From: an uncultured Sphingobacteriales bacterium
GTDB taxonomy: Bacteria > Bacteroidota > Bacteroidia > Chitinophagales > Chitinophagaceae
Direction: 5' to 3'
Assembly: GCA_937871285.1 (NCBI GenBank)
Contig: CALMQS010000015.1
Span: forward strand, 55,565 to 119,564
DNA: 64,000 bases
Every line of letters begins with the position of its first letter. Within the stretch, counting starts at the first letter, position 1. The position numbers and the translations under genes were made by a program. Positions 8,176-17,978 of the stretch are shown here, piece after piece. The notes beneath the pieces were generated by a model. It ran no database searches. It saw nothing but the letters and a program-made list of their open reading frames with translations, and was not told the DNA's origin.

Positions 8176-10839
8176 ATGCACATAAAATTATTTTATTTAC
8201 TGCTTTTCGTTCCTGGGATTGTTTTATCGCAGGAAGGGTTTTTAACAACTTCGTCCGCATTGCAGAAGTATGGCGACAGGTTGTCGAATCGTTCATTTAT
8301 GGCTTTCCCTGAAGTTCGTGAACGGCCGTTGATACCGATTGACGGCGTACCTGAAAAAGCCATTGATAACGCACTTTCCGGAATTCCTTACACGTTGGTG
8401 GCGAACCCGGGAGAATATTTTGTTTTCCAGGTAGGTGTCTGGGCTCTTCATAACACTGCTCCGGATATCAAAGTTGAGTTTTCTTCATTTGCGTCAAAGG
8501 GTCGCAAATCGATAGCTCCTTCACAGATGACGTGTTTCAATACAGCGGGCACCGATTATACGGGTCGGGCATTTACAAAAGGTATAGATGTTGCCGAGGG
8601 CAAGGTGCAATCACTGTGGATAGGAGTAAATCTGCAGGGAATAGACAGAGGAGAATATACTGGAAAGGTAACGGTAAACTCAAAGGGTACCCGGCAGGTA
8701 ATACCTGTTGTGTTGAAAGTTGAGGGAGATGCAATTCCTAATCATGGATATGATGAAGGCAAACGTCTCTCACGTTTAAACTGGTTGAACAATTACACAC
8801 TGGGTGTAAGTGAAGAAGTAACCAAAGGATATACTCCTGTTGAAGTGAAGGGGAATACGGTGAACATACTTGGCCGCAGTTTAAGAGTGGGTAAGGATGG
8901 ATTGCCGGAGACAATCGAAACTTATTTCGGTCCATCGAATCAATCACTGGTTCAGCATGGTGAGCCGATTGTAAATAAATCATTCCGTTTTGTAGTAGAG
9001 AAAGAGAGTGGAGAGAAGATATACCTAAAGCCGGGCAAATTAACAATCAACAGGCGTAGTGCATCGCGTGCAGAGTGGAGTGTATTAAGTACTTCACCAG
9101 AACTGGATGTAGAGTGCAAAGCGCAAATGGAGTATGATGGATTTGTTGACTACCGGCTCAAAGTAAAAGCCAAGGTTCCATTGCAGATAAAAGACATTCG
9201 TTTGGAAGTGCCCGTAACAGCAGAGAAGTCGAAGTATATGATGGGGTTGGGTCATGATGGAGGATTTCGCAAGCCTGACTGGAAGTGGCAATGGGATGTA
9301 AACAAAAATCAGGACATCCTCTGGTTAGGAGCAGTAAATGGTGGTATGCGGATAAAACTCAAAGCAGAAAACTATATCCTACCTCATTGCGATTCATACT
9401 ATGGTTTCAGAAAACTAACCCTTCCTCCATCGTGGGGTAATGAAAATAAAGGCGGTGTTGTGGTAAATGATGCACCAGAAGGCGATGTGCTGGTGAATGC
9501 TTTTTCGGGAAGTCGTTCAATGGAAAAGGGACAGGTGTTGAACTACGACTTTGAATTATTGCTCACTCCTTTTAAGGTTATCGACAGAGATATAAAATTC
9601 AATGACAGGTATTTTCAGGATTTACCCAATTGCCCGGAACTGCTTGACCCAGGGTACAACAGTACAACTGCCGATGTTAAGATCGGGCTCGCAAAGAAAT
9701 CGAACGCCAATTACCTGATTGTGCATCACGATGTAGACATCTATCCGTTTATTAATTATCCCAGCATGGATGAGAATACTACGGATCTGAAAAACTTCGT
9801 AGCAAAAGCTAACAGGGAAAATTTAGGAGTACGTCTTTATTACACTACACGATACCTTACCGTGCATCAACCAGAATTCTGGGCATTCAACAGCCTCAAC
9901 AACGAAATAATTCTTCCCGGCCCAGGAGAAAAACTCTTGTCAAAAATAAAGCCGCATGATCCGAGAAACTGGTTCCTGAAAAATATGAAAGGACGGCAAT
10001 TTCTCTCCGGTAATTACGAAAGTATGGAGGAGGGAAGATTTACGGGTGTATCAGATTTGTCTGTTGTTACACCTCCGGGCACACGGTTAGATAATTTTTA
10101 TATCGGCTACTTCGACTGGATGGTTCGCAATCTAGGAGTAGATGGATTTTTCTATGATGAAACGAGCCTGAACCGCATCACACTAAGACGTGCAAGAAAA
10201 ATATTGGACAGCTATCGCACCAACGGCAGGTTAGACCTGCATTCTTATAATCATTACAACAAGGGTAGAGGATTTGCTAACAGTGTGAATTTTTATATGG
10301 AGTTGCTGCCATATTTCGACTTCACATGGATTGGTGAAGGGCAGAGTTACGACAGTTCACCAGATCGCTGGTTAGTAGAACTTTCAGGTATTCCTTTTGG
10401 AGTGCCAGGCCAAATGTTATGGGAAGGAGGAAATCCCTGGCGGGGTATGGTGTATGGTATTACCAAGCGCGAAGGATGGAGACCGATCGAATTAAATCCT
10501 CCAACAGGCATGTGGAAGTTCTGGGATGAACATTCGTTTTCAAAAAAGACAATGATCGGTTATTGGGAAAAAAATAACCCTGTACAATGCGCAGATTCAT
10601 TAATTAAAACATCAGTGTACACCGGTGGAGGTGAAGTGATTCTGGCTATCGGTAACTGGTCCGAGCAGAACCGCGAGATAGCGCTCAAAATAGACTGGGA
10701 ACGCTTAGGCCTGGATAAATCAAAAGTGAAGATTGAGATTCCGGAGATCGGAGATTTCCAATGGGCGAGATCATCGATCAACCTCGACCAGTTTTTTGTT
10801 CCCGGAGGCAAAGGATATATAATCATTTTGAAACCATAG
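8176..10839 (+). CDS. GH123/DUF6067-like exported glycoside hydrolase, tandem paralogue 2
   Basis: 887 residues, co-linear with the preceding gene from signal peptide (MHIKLFYLLLF...LSQE) to the C-terminal GGKGYIII end. The putative catalytic pair is D661-E662 in VDGFFYDET. Differences from paralogue 1 concentrate in the barrel loops (for example LHSYNHYNKGRG against LHSHHHYSKGWG), which is where substrate choice would be set. It starts 51 bases after the previous stop, and the next paralogue follows almost directly, so the three are surely cotranscribed. Function as in paralogue 1: predicted periplasmic or surface glycosidase acting on a N-acetylhexosamine-type glycoside, inferred from the family. 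Confidence 0.72.
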   Translation: MHIKLFYLLLFVPGIVLSQEGFLTTSSALQKYGDRLSNRSFMAFPEVRERPLIPIDGVPEKAIDNALSGIPYTLVANPGEYFVFQVGVWALHNTAPDIKVEFSSFASKGRKSIAPSQMTCFNTAGTDYTGRAFTKGIDVAEGKVQSLWIGVNLQGIDRGEYTGKVTVNSKGTRQVIPVVLKVEGDAIPNHGYDEGKRLSRLNWLNNYTLGVSEEVTKGYTPVEVKGNTVNILGRSLRVGKDGLPETIETYFGPSNQSLVQHGEPIVNKSFRFVVEKESGEKIYLKPGKLTINRRSASRAEWSVLSTSPELDVECKAQMEYDGFVDYRLKVKAKVPLQIKDIRLEVPVTAEKSKYMMGLGHDGGFRKPDWKWQWDVNKNQDILWLGAVNGGMRIKLKAENYILPHCDSYYGFRKLTLPPSWGNENKGGVVVNDAPEGDVLVNAFSGSRSMEKGQVLNYDFELLLTPFKVIDRDIKFNDRYFQDLPNCPELLDPGYNSTTADVKIGLAKKSNANYLIVHHDVDIYPFINYPSMDENTTDLKNFVAKANRENLGVRLYYTTRYLTVHQPEFWAFNSLNNEIILPGPGEKLLSKIKPHDPRNWFLKNMKGRQFLSGNYESMEEGRFTGVSDLSVVTPPGTRLDNFYIGYFDWMVRNLGVDGFFYDETSLNRITLRRARKILDSYRTNGRLDLHSYNHYNKGRGFANSVNFYMELLPYFDFTWIGEGQSYDSSPDRWLVELSGIPFGVPGQMLWEGGNPWRGMVYGITKREGWRPIELNPPTGMWKFWDEHSFSKKTMIGYWEKNNPVQCADSLIKTSVYTGGGEVILAIGNWSEQNREIALKIDWERLGLDKSKVKIEIPEIGDFQWARSSINLDQFFVPGGKGYIIILKP

Positions 10840-10888
10840 CTATTTCATGATAAGGATACATTCGATCATTTCAAAACGTAAAAAAATT

Positions 10889-13594
10889 ATGCTACTACTG
10901 AAAGTTCTTTCCATTTCCATATTCTTTTTTCTTCCCGCTTTTGTTTTTTCTCAACAAGGATATTTGTCGACCTCAACTGCATTGCAGAAGTTTGACGGAA
11001 AAATATCCAGTCGTTCATTTGTTGCATTTCCGGAAGTGCGTGAACGTCCGCTGATTTGGATTGATTCCATTCCTGAAAAAGGAGTGAGTGATATTATTGC
11101 TAATAAAGCCTATACTTTACAGGCTAACCCTGGCGAGTACTTCGTTTTTCAGGTGGGTGTTTGGGCAATTCGCAATGCATCAGACGTTAAAGTGGAATTT
11201 TCCTCACTTGTTTCCAAAGAAAAAAAGTCAATTGCGCAGTCGAAGATGACATCCTTCAATACCGGAGGTATTGATTTCAACGGCAAGCCATTTACGAAGG
11301 TGGTGAACGTTCCGCAAGGAGAAGTACAATCGCTTTGGTTGGGAGTGGATCTGCAGGGAGTAGAGAAAGGTTTGTACAGTGGTAAGCTATCAGTAGTTTC
11401 AAAAGGTTCCCGTCAAACAATACCAGTGGTGTTGAAAGTTGACGGAGAAGTTATTCCGAATCATGGATATGATGAAGGCAAACGTCTCTCACGTTTAAAC
11501 TGGCTGAATAATTACACATTAGGTGTTAATGAAGAAATAACAAAAGGTTATACACCCGTTGAAGTGCAGGGAAATTCCGTTCGTATCCTGGGCCGCAGCT
11601 TGAAAGTAGGTAAAGATGGATTCCCGGAATTAATTGAAAGCTATTTCAGTCCGTCGAACCAGTCACTGGTGAAGCAGGGCGAACCGATCGTTAATAAATC
11701 TTTCCGTTTTGTAGTTGAGAAACAGAATGGCGAAAAGATTTATTTGAAGCCGGGCAAGCTGTTACTCAGCAAGCGCAGCGACTCACGCGCGCAGTGGAGT
11801 GTGTCGAGCACTTCGCAGGAACTCGATTTGGAATGCAGTGCGCAAATGGAATATGATGGTTTTGTTGACTACCGGATTAAGGTGAAAGCCAAAGTTCCGT
11901 TACAAATAAAAGATATCCGTTTGGAAGTGCCTGTAACAGCAGACAAGTCTGCATATATGATGGGACTGGGGCACGAAGGAGGATTGCGAAAACCTGATTG
12001 GAAATGGCAATGGGATGTTTCTAAAAATCAGGACATCCTCTGGGTAGGTGGCGTAAACGGTGGTATGCGAATAAAACTCAAAGCAGAAAACCACGTAGGT
12101 GCCATTTGCGATGTATTCTATGAGTTTGGCAAACTAAATCTTCCTCCATCATGGGGCAACGGCAATAAGGGAGGCGTTCATGTAAACGAAGGTCCCGATG
12201 GCGATGTATTGGTGAATGCTTTTTCGGGCAGCCGTTCAATGGCGAAGGGACAAGAGCTGAACTACGACTTCGAACTATTGATTACTCCGTTGAAAGTAAT
12301 AGACCGTGACATAAAATACAATGACCGTTTTTTCCATGATTTGCCTAATTGTCCGGAGTTGCCCGATCCTGGGTACAACAGCACAAATGCAGAATTGAAA
12401 ATTGGGCTGGCAAAGAAAGTGGGCGCCAATATACTCACCATACATCATGACGTGGATATTCTTCCTTTCATCAACTATCCATGCATGGATGAGAATATCG
12501 GAGATATAAAATCCCTGGTGTCCAATGCTGAAAAGCAAGGGTTAAAAACAAGGTTATACTATACCACCCGATTCATGACGGTTCATCAGCCGGAGTTCTG
12601 GGCATTCAACAGCCTTAATAACGAAATCGTATCTGCAGGACCAGCGGAAGAATATCTGTCGAAGGTTGAACAACTTAAAAAGGGTGAATATATGTCGCGG
12701 TTCACAGAACTTCCCGAGCACCGGAAATGGATGTTGAAATATTTGAGGGGTAGAAAGTATATCGCGGCTAACAGTGAAACAATGGAAGAAGGCAGATTTG
12801 CCGGCGTTAATGATATATCTGTAGTAACGCCTCCCGGTACAAGGTTAGATAATTTTTATATCGGATATTTCGACTGGATGGTGCGTAACCTCGGCGTGGA
12901 TGGTTTCTTCCTGGATGAAGCAACGCTCAGCAGAGGCACACTTCGACGGGCAAGGAAAATACTTGATGGCTATCGTTCTAATGCCAAACTCGATCTGCAT
13001 AGTCTTAATCATTTCTCTAAGAAATGGGGCATGACCAGTTGTCTGAATCTCTACATGGATTTGCTTCCGTACCTCGATTTCACCTGGATTGGTGAAGGGC
13101 GAAACTACGATCGTGAGTCAGATCATTATTTGGTAGAAATATCGGGAATTCCTTTCGGTGTGCCTGGTCAGATGCTGGCCGGAGGAGGAAACCCCTGGCG
13201 TGGAATGGTATATGGCATGACTAAAAGATCTGATTGGATTCCGGTTAGGGTTCATTCGCCTTCAGGTATGTGGAAATTCTGGGATGAACATTCGTTTACA
13301 AAAAAAATAATGACAGGTTATTGGGAGAAGGATTGTCCTGTGAAAAGTACGGATGAATTGATAAAGGCAACTGTGTATAAAGGAGGGAAGGAAGTAGTCA
13401 TTGCCATTGCAAACTGGTCCGACAAAGATCGTAATGTATCACTTCAAATCGATTGGGCAGGTTTGGGATTAGATGCATCCAAAGTTCAAATTACTATACC
13501 TGAAATAGCCGATTTCCAAAACCATCAGTCATTAACCTCTCTGAATAATTTAAAAGTGCCCGGTGGAAAAGGTTATGTGCTGGTTTTAAAATAA
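10889..13594 (+). CDS. GH123/DUF6067-like exported glycoside hydrolase, tandem paralogue 3
   Basis: Third tandem copy. An in-frame ATG at 10847, only 7 bases after the previous stop, gives 915 residues; I prefer ATG 10889 (901 residues) because it puts the signal peptide (MLLLKVLSISIFFF...FSQQ) at the same length as in the other two. The putative catalytic Asp-Glu is kept (D676-E677 counted from 10889) but the motif reads FFLDEA rather than FFYDET, and there is an insertion of about 15 residues before the LRGRKY segment (around YLSKVEQLKKGEY). These changes suggest a different substrate or linkage from copies 1 and 2. Followed after 63 bases by the alpha/alpha-toroid gene. Confidence 0.72.
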   Translation: MLLLKVLSISIFFFLPAFVFSQQGYLSTSTALQKFDGKISSRSFVAFPEVRERPLIWIDSIPEKGVSDIIANKAYTLQANPGEYFVFQVGVWAIRNASDVKVEFSSLVSKEKKSIAQSKMTSFNTGGIDFNGKPFTKVVNVPQGEVQSLWLGVDLQGVEKGLYSGKLSVVSKGSRQTIPVVLKVDGEVIPNHGYDEGKRLSRLNWLNNYTLGVNEEITKGYTPVEVQGNSVRILGRSLKVGKDGFPELIESYFSPSNQSLVKQGEPIVNKSFRFVVEKQNGEKIYLKPGKLLLSKRSDSRAQWSVSSTSQELDLECSAQMEYDGFVDYRIKVKAKVPLQIKDIRLEVPVTADKSAYMMGLGHEGGLRKPDWKWQWDVSKNQDILWVGGVNGGMRIKLKAENHVGAICDVFYEFGKLNLPPSWGNGNKGGVHVNEGPDGDVLVNAFSGSRSMAKGQELNYDFELLITPLKVIDRDIKYNDRFFHDLPNCPELPDPGYNSTNAELKIGLAKKVGANILTIHHDVDILPFINYPCMDENIGDIKSLVSNAEKQGLKTRLYYTTRFMTVHQPEFWAFNSLNNEIVSAGPAEEYLSKVEQLKKGEYMSRFTELPEHRKWMLKYLRGRKYIAANSETMEEGRFAGVNDISVVTPPGTRLDNFYIGYFDWMVRNLGVDGFFLDEATLSRGTLRRARKILDGYRSNAKLDLHSLNHFSKKWGMTSCLNLYMDLLPYLDFTWIGEGRNYDRESDHYLVEISGIPFGVPGQMLAGGGNPWRGMVYGMTKRSDWIPVRVHSPSGMWKFWDEHSFTKKIMTGYWEKDCPVKSTDELIKATVYKGGKEVVIAIANWSDKDRNVSLQIDWAGLGLDASKVQITIPEIADFQNHQSLTSLNNLKVPGGKGYVLVLK

Positions 13595-13657
13595 CAACAG
13601 GCTATCAAACTAAAAGTTATCGTCAACATTCAAAACAAAAATTAAAAAATAAAAACT

Positions 13658-14617
13658 ATGAAGGAGCGTAAAGAAGAATTTAAAAAAGCATGCGCGAAAG
13701 CAGTGGAGTACCAGATCAGTTTTCAACTGCCCGATGGCGGATACATCTGGGATGGATATCCTATCGATGCTTTTCACAAGCAGGCGCTGTCGTGGCAGCT
13801 TGGCGGACATCATGTGGAAGCATTGAAGCTTTTGAATTGGATTGTAGAGGCAAAGAAATTACGCGCAGATGGTCAGTTAGAACAATACAAAGGTGACAAT
13901 TATAAGCATGCATGGTTTTTTCAGGGTGCACATTTGTTAGGACGTTTTGATCTCTCGTACCCGGTAATGTCTTATCTGCGTTCGCAGGTTACAGAATGTG
14001 GAGGTTTGCCACATTTTGACGGAGACGAGCTTGTACGTGCACTTTCAACAGCATGGACAGGCGTAGGCGCTCTATATTTTGGAGATCTTGAACTGGCTAC
14101 CAAAATTGCTAATTGTTGTATCAGCATGCTGAAACAGCAACCCAGAAAGGATAGGTTTTATTTTCAGATGACAAGAGACGGTAAACTGGCTACCGAGTCT
14201 GTAAATCCGGATGCACAATTTATTGATACCACACAGCCGCGGCAATGTTACTGGGAAGTTGGTTTCGCGATGTTATTGATGTGTAAAATGTATGAGGCAA
14301 CTAAGGATAATGCTTATTTGGATCATGCCAAAGGCTTCCTCGAGTTCAAGCTGCGTTGCTTTAAGGATAATTTTTCTTTCTGGGGCAGTGGAAAAAGCGC
14401 GCTTGCCGCCGCCAATTACTATAAACTAACCGGCGATGAAAGAGCCAAAGAAGCGGCGCTGCAATTCTGTCGCTTTGTTGCCGACACTCAAACAAAAGAA
14501 GGTGGGTTCAGGTATGAAGACGAACCGGATGAACTGATTATTTACGTTGACCATGCGGCATGCTTCAGCGTTTGGGCAGGCGAGAGTCTCAAGATATTTG
14601 AAAGCCTTGAGTCTTAA
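13658..14617 (+). CDS. Alpha/alpha-toroid (six-hairpin-like) protein, probable glycosidase or lyase, cytoplasmic
   Basis: 319 residues, no signal peptide. The sequence is built of repeated helical hairpins with motifs such as ISFQLPDGGYIWDGYP, LSWQLGGHHVEALKLLNWI, CGGLPHFDGDELVRAL and DHAACFSVWAGES, which fits an alpha/alpha toroid of the six-hairpin glycosidase or terpenoid-cyclase type. I cannot name a CAZy family. Conserved-looking acids and aromatics sit in loop positions (DGGYIWDG, GLPHFDGDE), as expected in a sugar-binding central cavity. It lies between the exported GH123-like genes and the aminotransferase, so it may act on an imported oligosaccharide or on an intermediate. Function is inferred from fold and position only. 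Confidence 0.7.
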   Translation: MKERKEEFKKACAKAVEYQISFQLPDGGYIWDGYPIDAFHKQALSWQLGGHHVEALKLLNWIVEAKKLRADGQLEQYKGDNYKHAWFFQGAHLLGRFDLSYPVMSYLRSQVTECGGLPHFDGDELVRALSTAWTGVGALYFGDLELATKIANCCISMLKQQPRKDRFYFQMTRDGKLATESVNPDAQFIDTTQPRQCYWEVGFAMLLMCKMYEATKDNAYLDHAKGFLEFKLRCFKDNFSFWGSGKSALAAANYYKLTGDERAKEAALQFCRFVADTQTKEGGFRYEDEPDELIIYVDHAACFSVWAGESLKIFESLES

Positions 14618-14664
14618 TACGAGTGTTCTGTATAATCAATTGTATCATTTTTATTTAGGTTAAT

Positions 14665-16035
14665 ATGAATTTGACAAAATATACCGATCGGGAGAAAGAG
14701 GAGTTAATTAAAATTGGTTTAGAAAATGTTATCACCCATTGGGCCGACAATGATGACTTAAGAAAAGAGCCTAAAGTATTTGCGGCGGGTGAGGGATGTT
14801 ATGTGTATGACATCAACGGACGTAAATACCTCGATACATTTTCGTCGCTTATAACAAGCATCATTGGGCACAACAGGCCGGAAATAAAAAACGCCGTTGT
14901 TGAGCAGATGGATAAGTTGGCTTTCTTCCCGAATTATCATGATTCGTTTAGTGTTCCATTAATACAACTTGCAAAAAAGCTAAGTGAAATAATGCCGGGC
15001 GATCTGGAAGTAAGTTTTTTTGTAAACAGCGGATCCGAAGCAAATGAAACGGCAATAAAACTCGCCAGGCAATATTTCTGGCAAACCGGAAAGCGTAAAA
15101 AGTATAAAGTGATTTCCCGGAAAAACTCCTATCACGGAACTACTATTGCTGCTGCATCTTATTCCGGATTTCCATCCCTGTGGGAGTTTCTGGAGCCCAC
15201 CGTGTCTGGTCAATTATATTCCACGGCACCCAACCGCGCATTAGAAGCTGATCAGAAAGATGGAGGAGATGCGATCTTAAAAGAGATGGAAGAATTAATC
15301 ATCAGGGAAAGTGCAGATACCATCGCTGCATTGATTATGGACCCGGTGCCGGGCTCAAACAGCGGTTATCCCATTCCTCCCGACGGCTATCTGCAGAAGG
15401 TTCGCGACCTGTGCAACAAGTACGATATCTTCTTGATTTTCGACGAAATCCAAACTGGTTTTGGTAAAACAGGAAAATGGTTTGCCTGTGAGAACTGGAA
15501 CGTTACGCCAGATGTTATAACTGTTAGTAAAGCGTTGACCGCGGGATACGCTCCTTTAGGTGTTGCTGTTACTACTAAAAAAATCGCGAGCGTGTTTAAG
15601 CAGGAAGCTGGTACTGAGTTCAGAAGCGGCAGTACTTACGGTGGTCATCCTGTTTCGTGTGCAGTTGCACTGGCAAACATCGAGATCATGGAGAAAGAAA
15701 ATCTGATTCAAAGAGCTGCCGATTCCGGCAAGTATATCAAACAGGAATTGGAAAAGCTATTCAAATACAAAGTTGTTTCAAGGCTTCAGGGAATGGGTAT
15801 GATCTGGGCGCTCCGGCTCGGTGCGGATAGGGAAAACAACACCGACCTCGATCCTAAATTGAAGGTCGGCACATTCATACGCGATTATTGTTGGGAGAAT
15901 GGAATGATTCTCCGAAATAATGCGGAAACCCTGGTGATCGCACCTGCTATCGTGATGACGAAAGCAGAGATTGACACAATGATCGGCACAATAGAGAAAG
16001 GTATTGTTGCCGCGATAAAACATTTTGGATTGTAG
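14665..16035 (+). CDS. Class III (omega) PLP-dependent aminotransferase
   Basis: 456 residues. Fold-type I class III aminotransferase, which moves an amino group between an amine or omega-amino acid and a keto acid, or interconverts a keto and amino group on a sugar or cyclitol. Visible motifs: FVNSGSEANETAIKLAR for phosphate binding, SYHGTT, DEIQTGFGKTGKWFACE with the Asp that holds the pyridine nitrogen, and VSKALTAGYAPLG with K289 as the PLP Schiff-base lysine; STYGGHPVSCA near residue 320. Length is normal for the omega-amino acid:pyruvate group. In this locus the substrate is unlikely to be a simple amino acid; amino-sugar or inosamine chemistry is a reasonable inference. Confidence 0.88.
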   Translation: MNLTKYTDREKEELIKIGLENVITHWADNDDLRKEPKVFAAGEGCYVYDINGRKYLDTFSSLITSIIGHNRPEIKNAVVEQMDKLAFFPNYHDSFSVPLIQLAKKLSEIMPGDLEVSFFVNSGSEANETAIKLARQYFWQTGKRKKYKVISRKNSYHGTTIAAASYSGFPSLWEFLEPTVSGQLYSTAPNRALEADQKDGGDAILKEMEELIIRESADTIAALIMDPVPGSNSGYPIPPDGYLQKVRDLCNKYDIFLIFDEIQTGFGKTGKWFACENWNVTPDVITVSKALTAGYAPLGVAVTTKKIASVFKQEAGTEFRSGSTYGGHPVSCAVALANIEIMEKENLIQRAADSGKYIKQELEKLFKYKVVSRLQGMGMIWALRLGADRENNTDLDPKLKVGTFIRDYCWENGMILRNNAETLVIAPAIVMTKAEIDTMIGTIEKGIVAAIKHFGL

Positions 16036-16104
16036 CTGACATTTTATTCTGCATAAATGCATGCCTGATTCGACCCAGGTACTAATACCGGTTTAAACTT
16101 TTGT

Positions 16105-17958
16105 ATGAGTTTACAGATTGTTGACTATTTAATTATTCTGGGCTTCTTTGTTTTGCTATTGAGCATCGGGTATTTTACCGGCAGAAAAGGTGGTGACGAT
16201 GCCACTGACTATTTTTTGTCGGGAAGAAAAATGCCCTGGTGGATACTGGGTATTTCAATGGTTGCCACAACCTTCGCAAACGACACGCCAACACTCGTTA
16301 CCGATATGGTTCGCATAGATGGAGTGGCGAGCAACTGGATGTGGTGGTCTTTTTTGTTAACAGGTATGTTAACCGTTTTTATCTATGCCAAATTGTGGAA
16401 CCGTTCGAAGGTGATGACCGATAACGAGTTTTATGAAATGAGGTACAGTGGTAAAGCGGCTACATTTCTGCGGGGGTTTCGTTCTATCTATCTTGGTTTT
16501 TTTTACAATGTAATTGTAATAGCGGGTTCCTGCCTGGCTTTTATAAAGATGTCGGGCATTCTGCTGGGCGTGAGCCCAACAACCGCATTGATAGTTTCCA
16601 GCGTTATTATACTTGTTTATTCAACAATCGGTGGATTGAAATCTATTTTGTGGGCAGGGCTGCTCGAGTTCACTTTATCGATGGGTGGTGCCATCGTTGC
16701 TGCAATTTATATTGTCAATTCACCTGAAGTTTCGGGATTGGACAACTTGCTGAGTCATCCGAATGTTTCTGGTAAGCTCGACCTCATTCCATCTATTGAT
16801 CAGCCGGATATTTTTTTAAGTGTTTTCTTAATTCCTATTACAATTCAGTGGTGGGCTGCCTGGTATCCCGGTTCTGAACCAGGCGGAGGAGGATTCATCG
16901 TGCAACGTATGTTATCTGCAAAAAATGAAAAACATGCCGTTGGCGCTACGTTCTTTTTCAATTTTATGCATTATGCGGTGCGGCCCTGGCCATGGATACT
17001 CGTAGCATTGGCTTCCCTGATTATTTTTCCTGATCTGAAATCAATGCAGAATGAGTTTCCCGGAGTGGATCCCTATTATGTGCAGAATGATATTGCATAC
17101 TACGCGATGCTGAAAAGGTTTCTGCCTGTGGGCATATTGGGCTTCGTGGTTGCGTCATTAATCTCCGCCTATATGTCTACGGTTGCTTCCCTGTTGAATT
17201 GGGGATCGTCGTGCCTGGTGAATGATGTTTATAAAAGGTTCATTCATCCCAAAGCAAATGGCAGGCGCATGGTATGGGTTGGCCGGTTCAGTTCAGGCAT
17301 TTTAATGTTGTGTTCTATTTTGCTCGCGGTGGTGTTGCAAAATGCACTGCAGGCATTTCATTATCTCCTGATGATTGGAGCAGGTACCGGTCTTATTTAC
17401 CTGTTAAGATGGTTCTGGTGGCGTATTAATGCACTCTCCGAATTGTCTGCGATGGTTGCTGCCGCTTTTTTCTCAATTATTTTTATTGTACTCGAAAATG
17501 TTGCTCAGTACAATGATGATAAAAGCCGGATTGTTGTTCTCGGTTATGAAATGGCAATGGCCTATTGGAACGTTGTGAAGTTTACGGGTATAGTGTTTCT
17601 GACAACGGTAAGCTGGCTGATAGTAACATTTGCGAGCAAGCCCACAGATGAGGATACATTAAGATCATTTTATTCCAAAATAATTCCTGGAGGTCGCGGA
17701 TGGAAAGCTGTTCTTGACAGAGCAAAAGCCAGCGGAATTGAACTGGTAAAACAGAAGAACCTGAAATGGGATGTTCCAACAGGTTTAGTATGTATGGTGC
17801 TGGGATGCGTTATTATTTACAGTGTATTGTTCTCCGTTGGAAATTATTTATATGGAAGGAATTTGCTGGGAACCATATTTCTTGCGCTCTTCCTGGTTTC
17901 AACCATTTTCTTTATCCGCTTTTGGTCGAGGTTGACTTCTCTCGACGACACAAATTAG
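16105..17958 (+). CDS. Sodium:solute symporter (SSS family) inner-membrane transporter
   Basis: 617 residues with many hydrophobic segments spread over the whole length, no signal peptide. It begins in the first helix (VDYLIILGFFVLLLSIGYFTGR) and has the SSS sequence DYFLSGRKMPWWILGISM and FANDTPTLVTD. Family members cotransport Na+ with sugars, inositol, sialic acid or other organic solutes. Located between the aminotransferase and the first oxidoreductase (20-base gap), it is the most likely inner-membrane importer for the pathway, bringing in the monomer released by the GH123-like enzymes. It is longer than the 500-550 residue norm because of additional C-terminal helices. Confidence 0.92.
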   Translation: MSLQIVDYLIILGFFVLLLSIGYFTGRKGGDDATDYFLSGRKMPWWILGISMVATTFANDTPTLVTDMVRIDGVASNWMWWSFLLTGMLTVFIYAKLWNRSKVMTDNEFYEMRYSGKAATFLRGFRSIYLGFFYNVIVIAGSCLAFIKMSGILLGVSPTTALIVSSVIILVYSTIGGLKSILWAGLLEFTLSMGGAIVAAIYIVNSPEVSGLDNLLSHPNVSGKLDLIPSIDQPDIFLSVFLIPITIQWWAAWYPGSEPGGGGFIVQRMLSAKNEKHAVGATFFFNFMHYAVRPWPWILVALASLIIFPDLKSMQNEFPGVDPYYVQNDIAYYAMLKRFLPVGILGFVVASLISAYMSTVASLLNWGSSCLVNDVYKRFIHPKANGRRMVWVGRFSSGILMLCSILLAVVLQNALQAFHYLLMIGAGTGLIYLLRWFWWRINALSELSAMVAAAFFSIIFIVLENVAQYNDDKSRIVVLGYEMAMAYWNVVKFTGIVFLTTVSWLIVTFASKPTDEDTLRSFYSKIIPGGRGWKAVLDRAKASGIELVKQKNLKWDVPTGLVCMVLGCVIIYSVLFSVGNYLYGRNLLGTIFLALFLVSTIFFIRFWSRLTSLDDTN

Positions 17959-17978
17959 AAATATAAACAGGTGACAGT

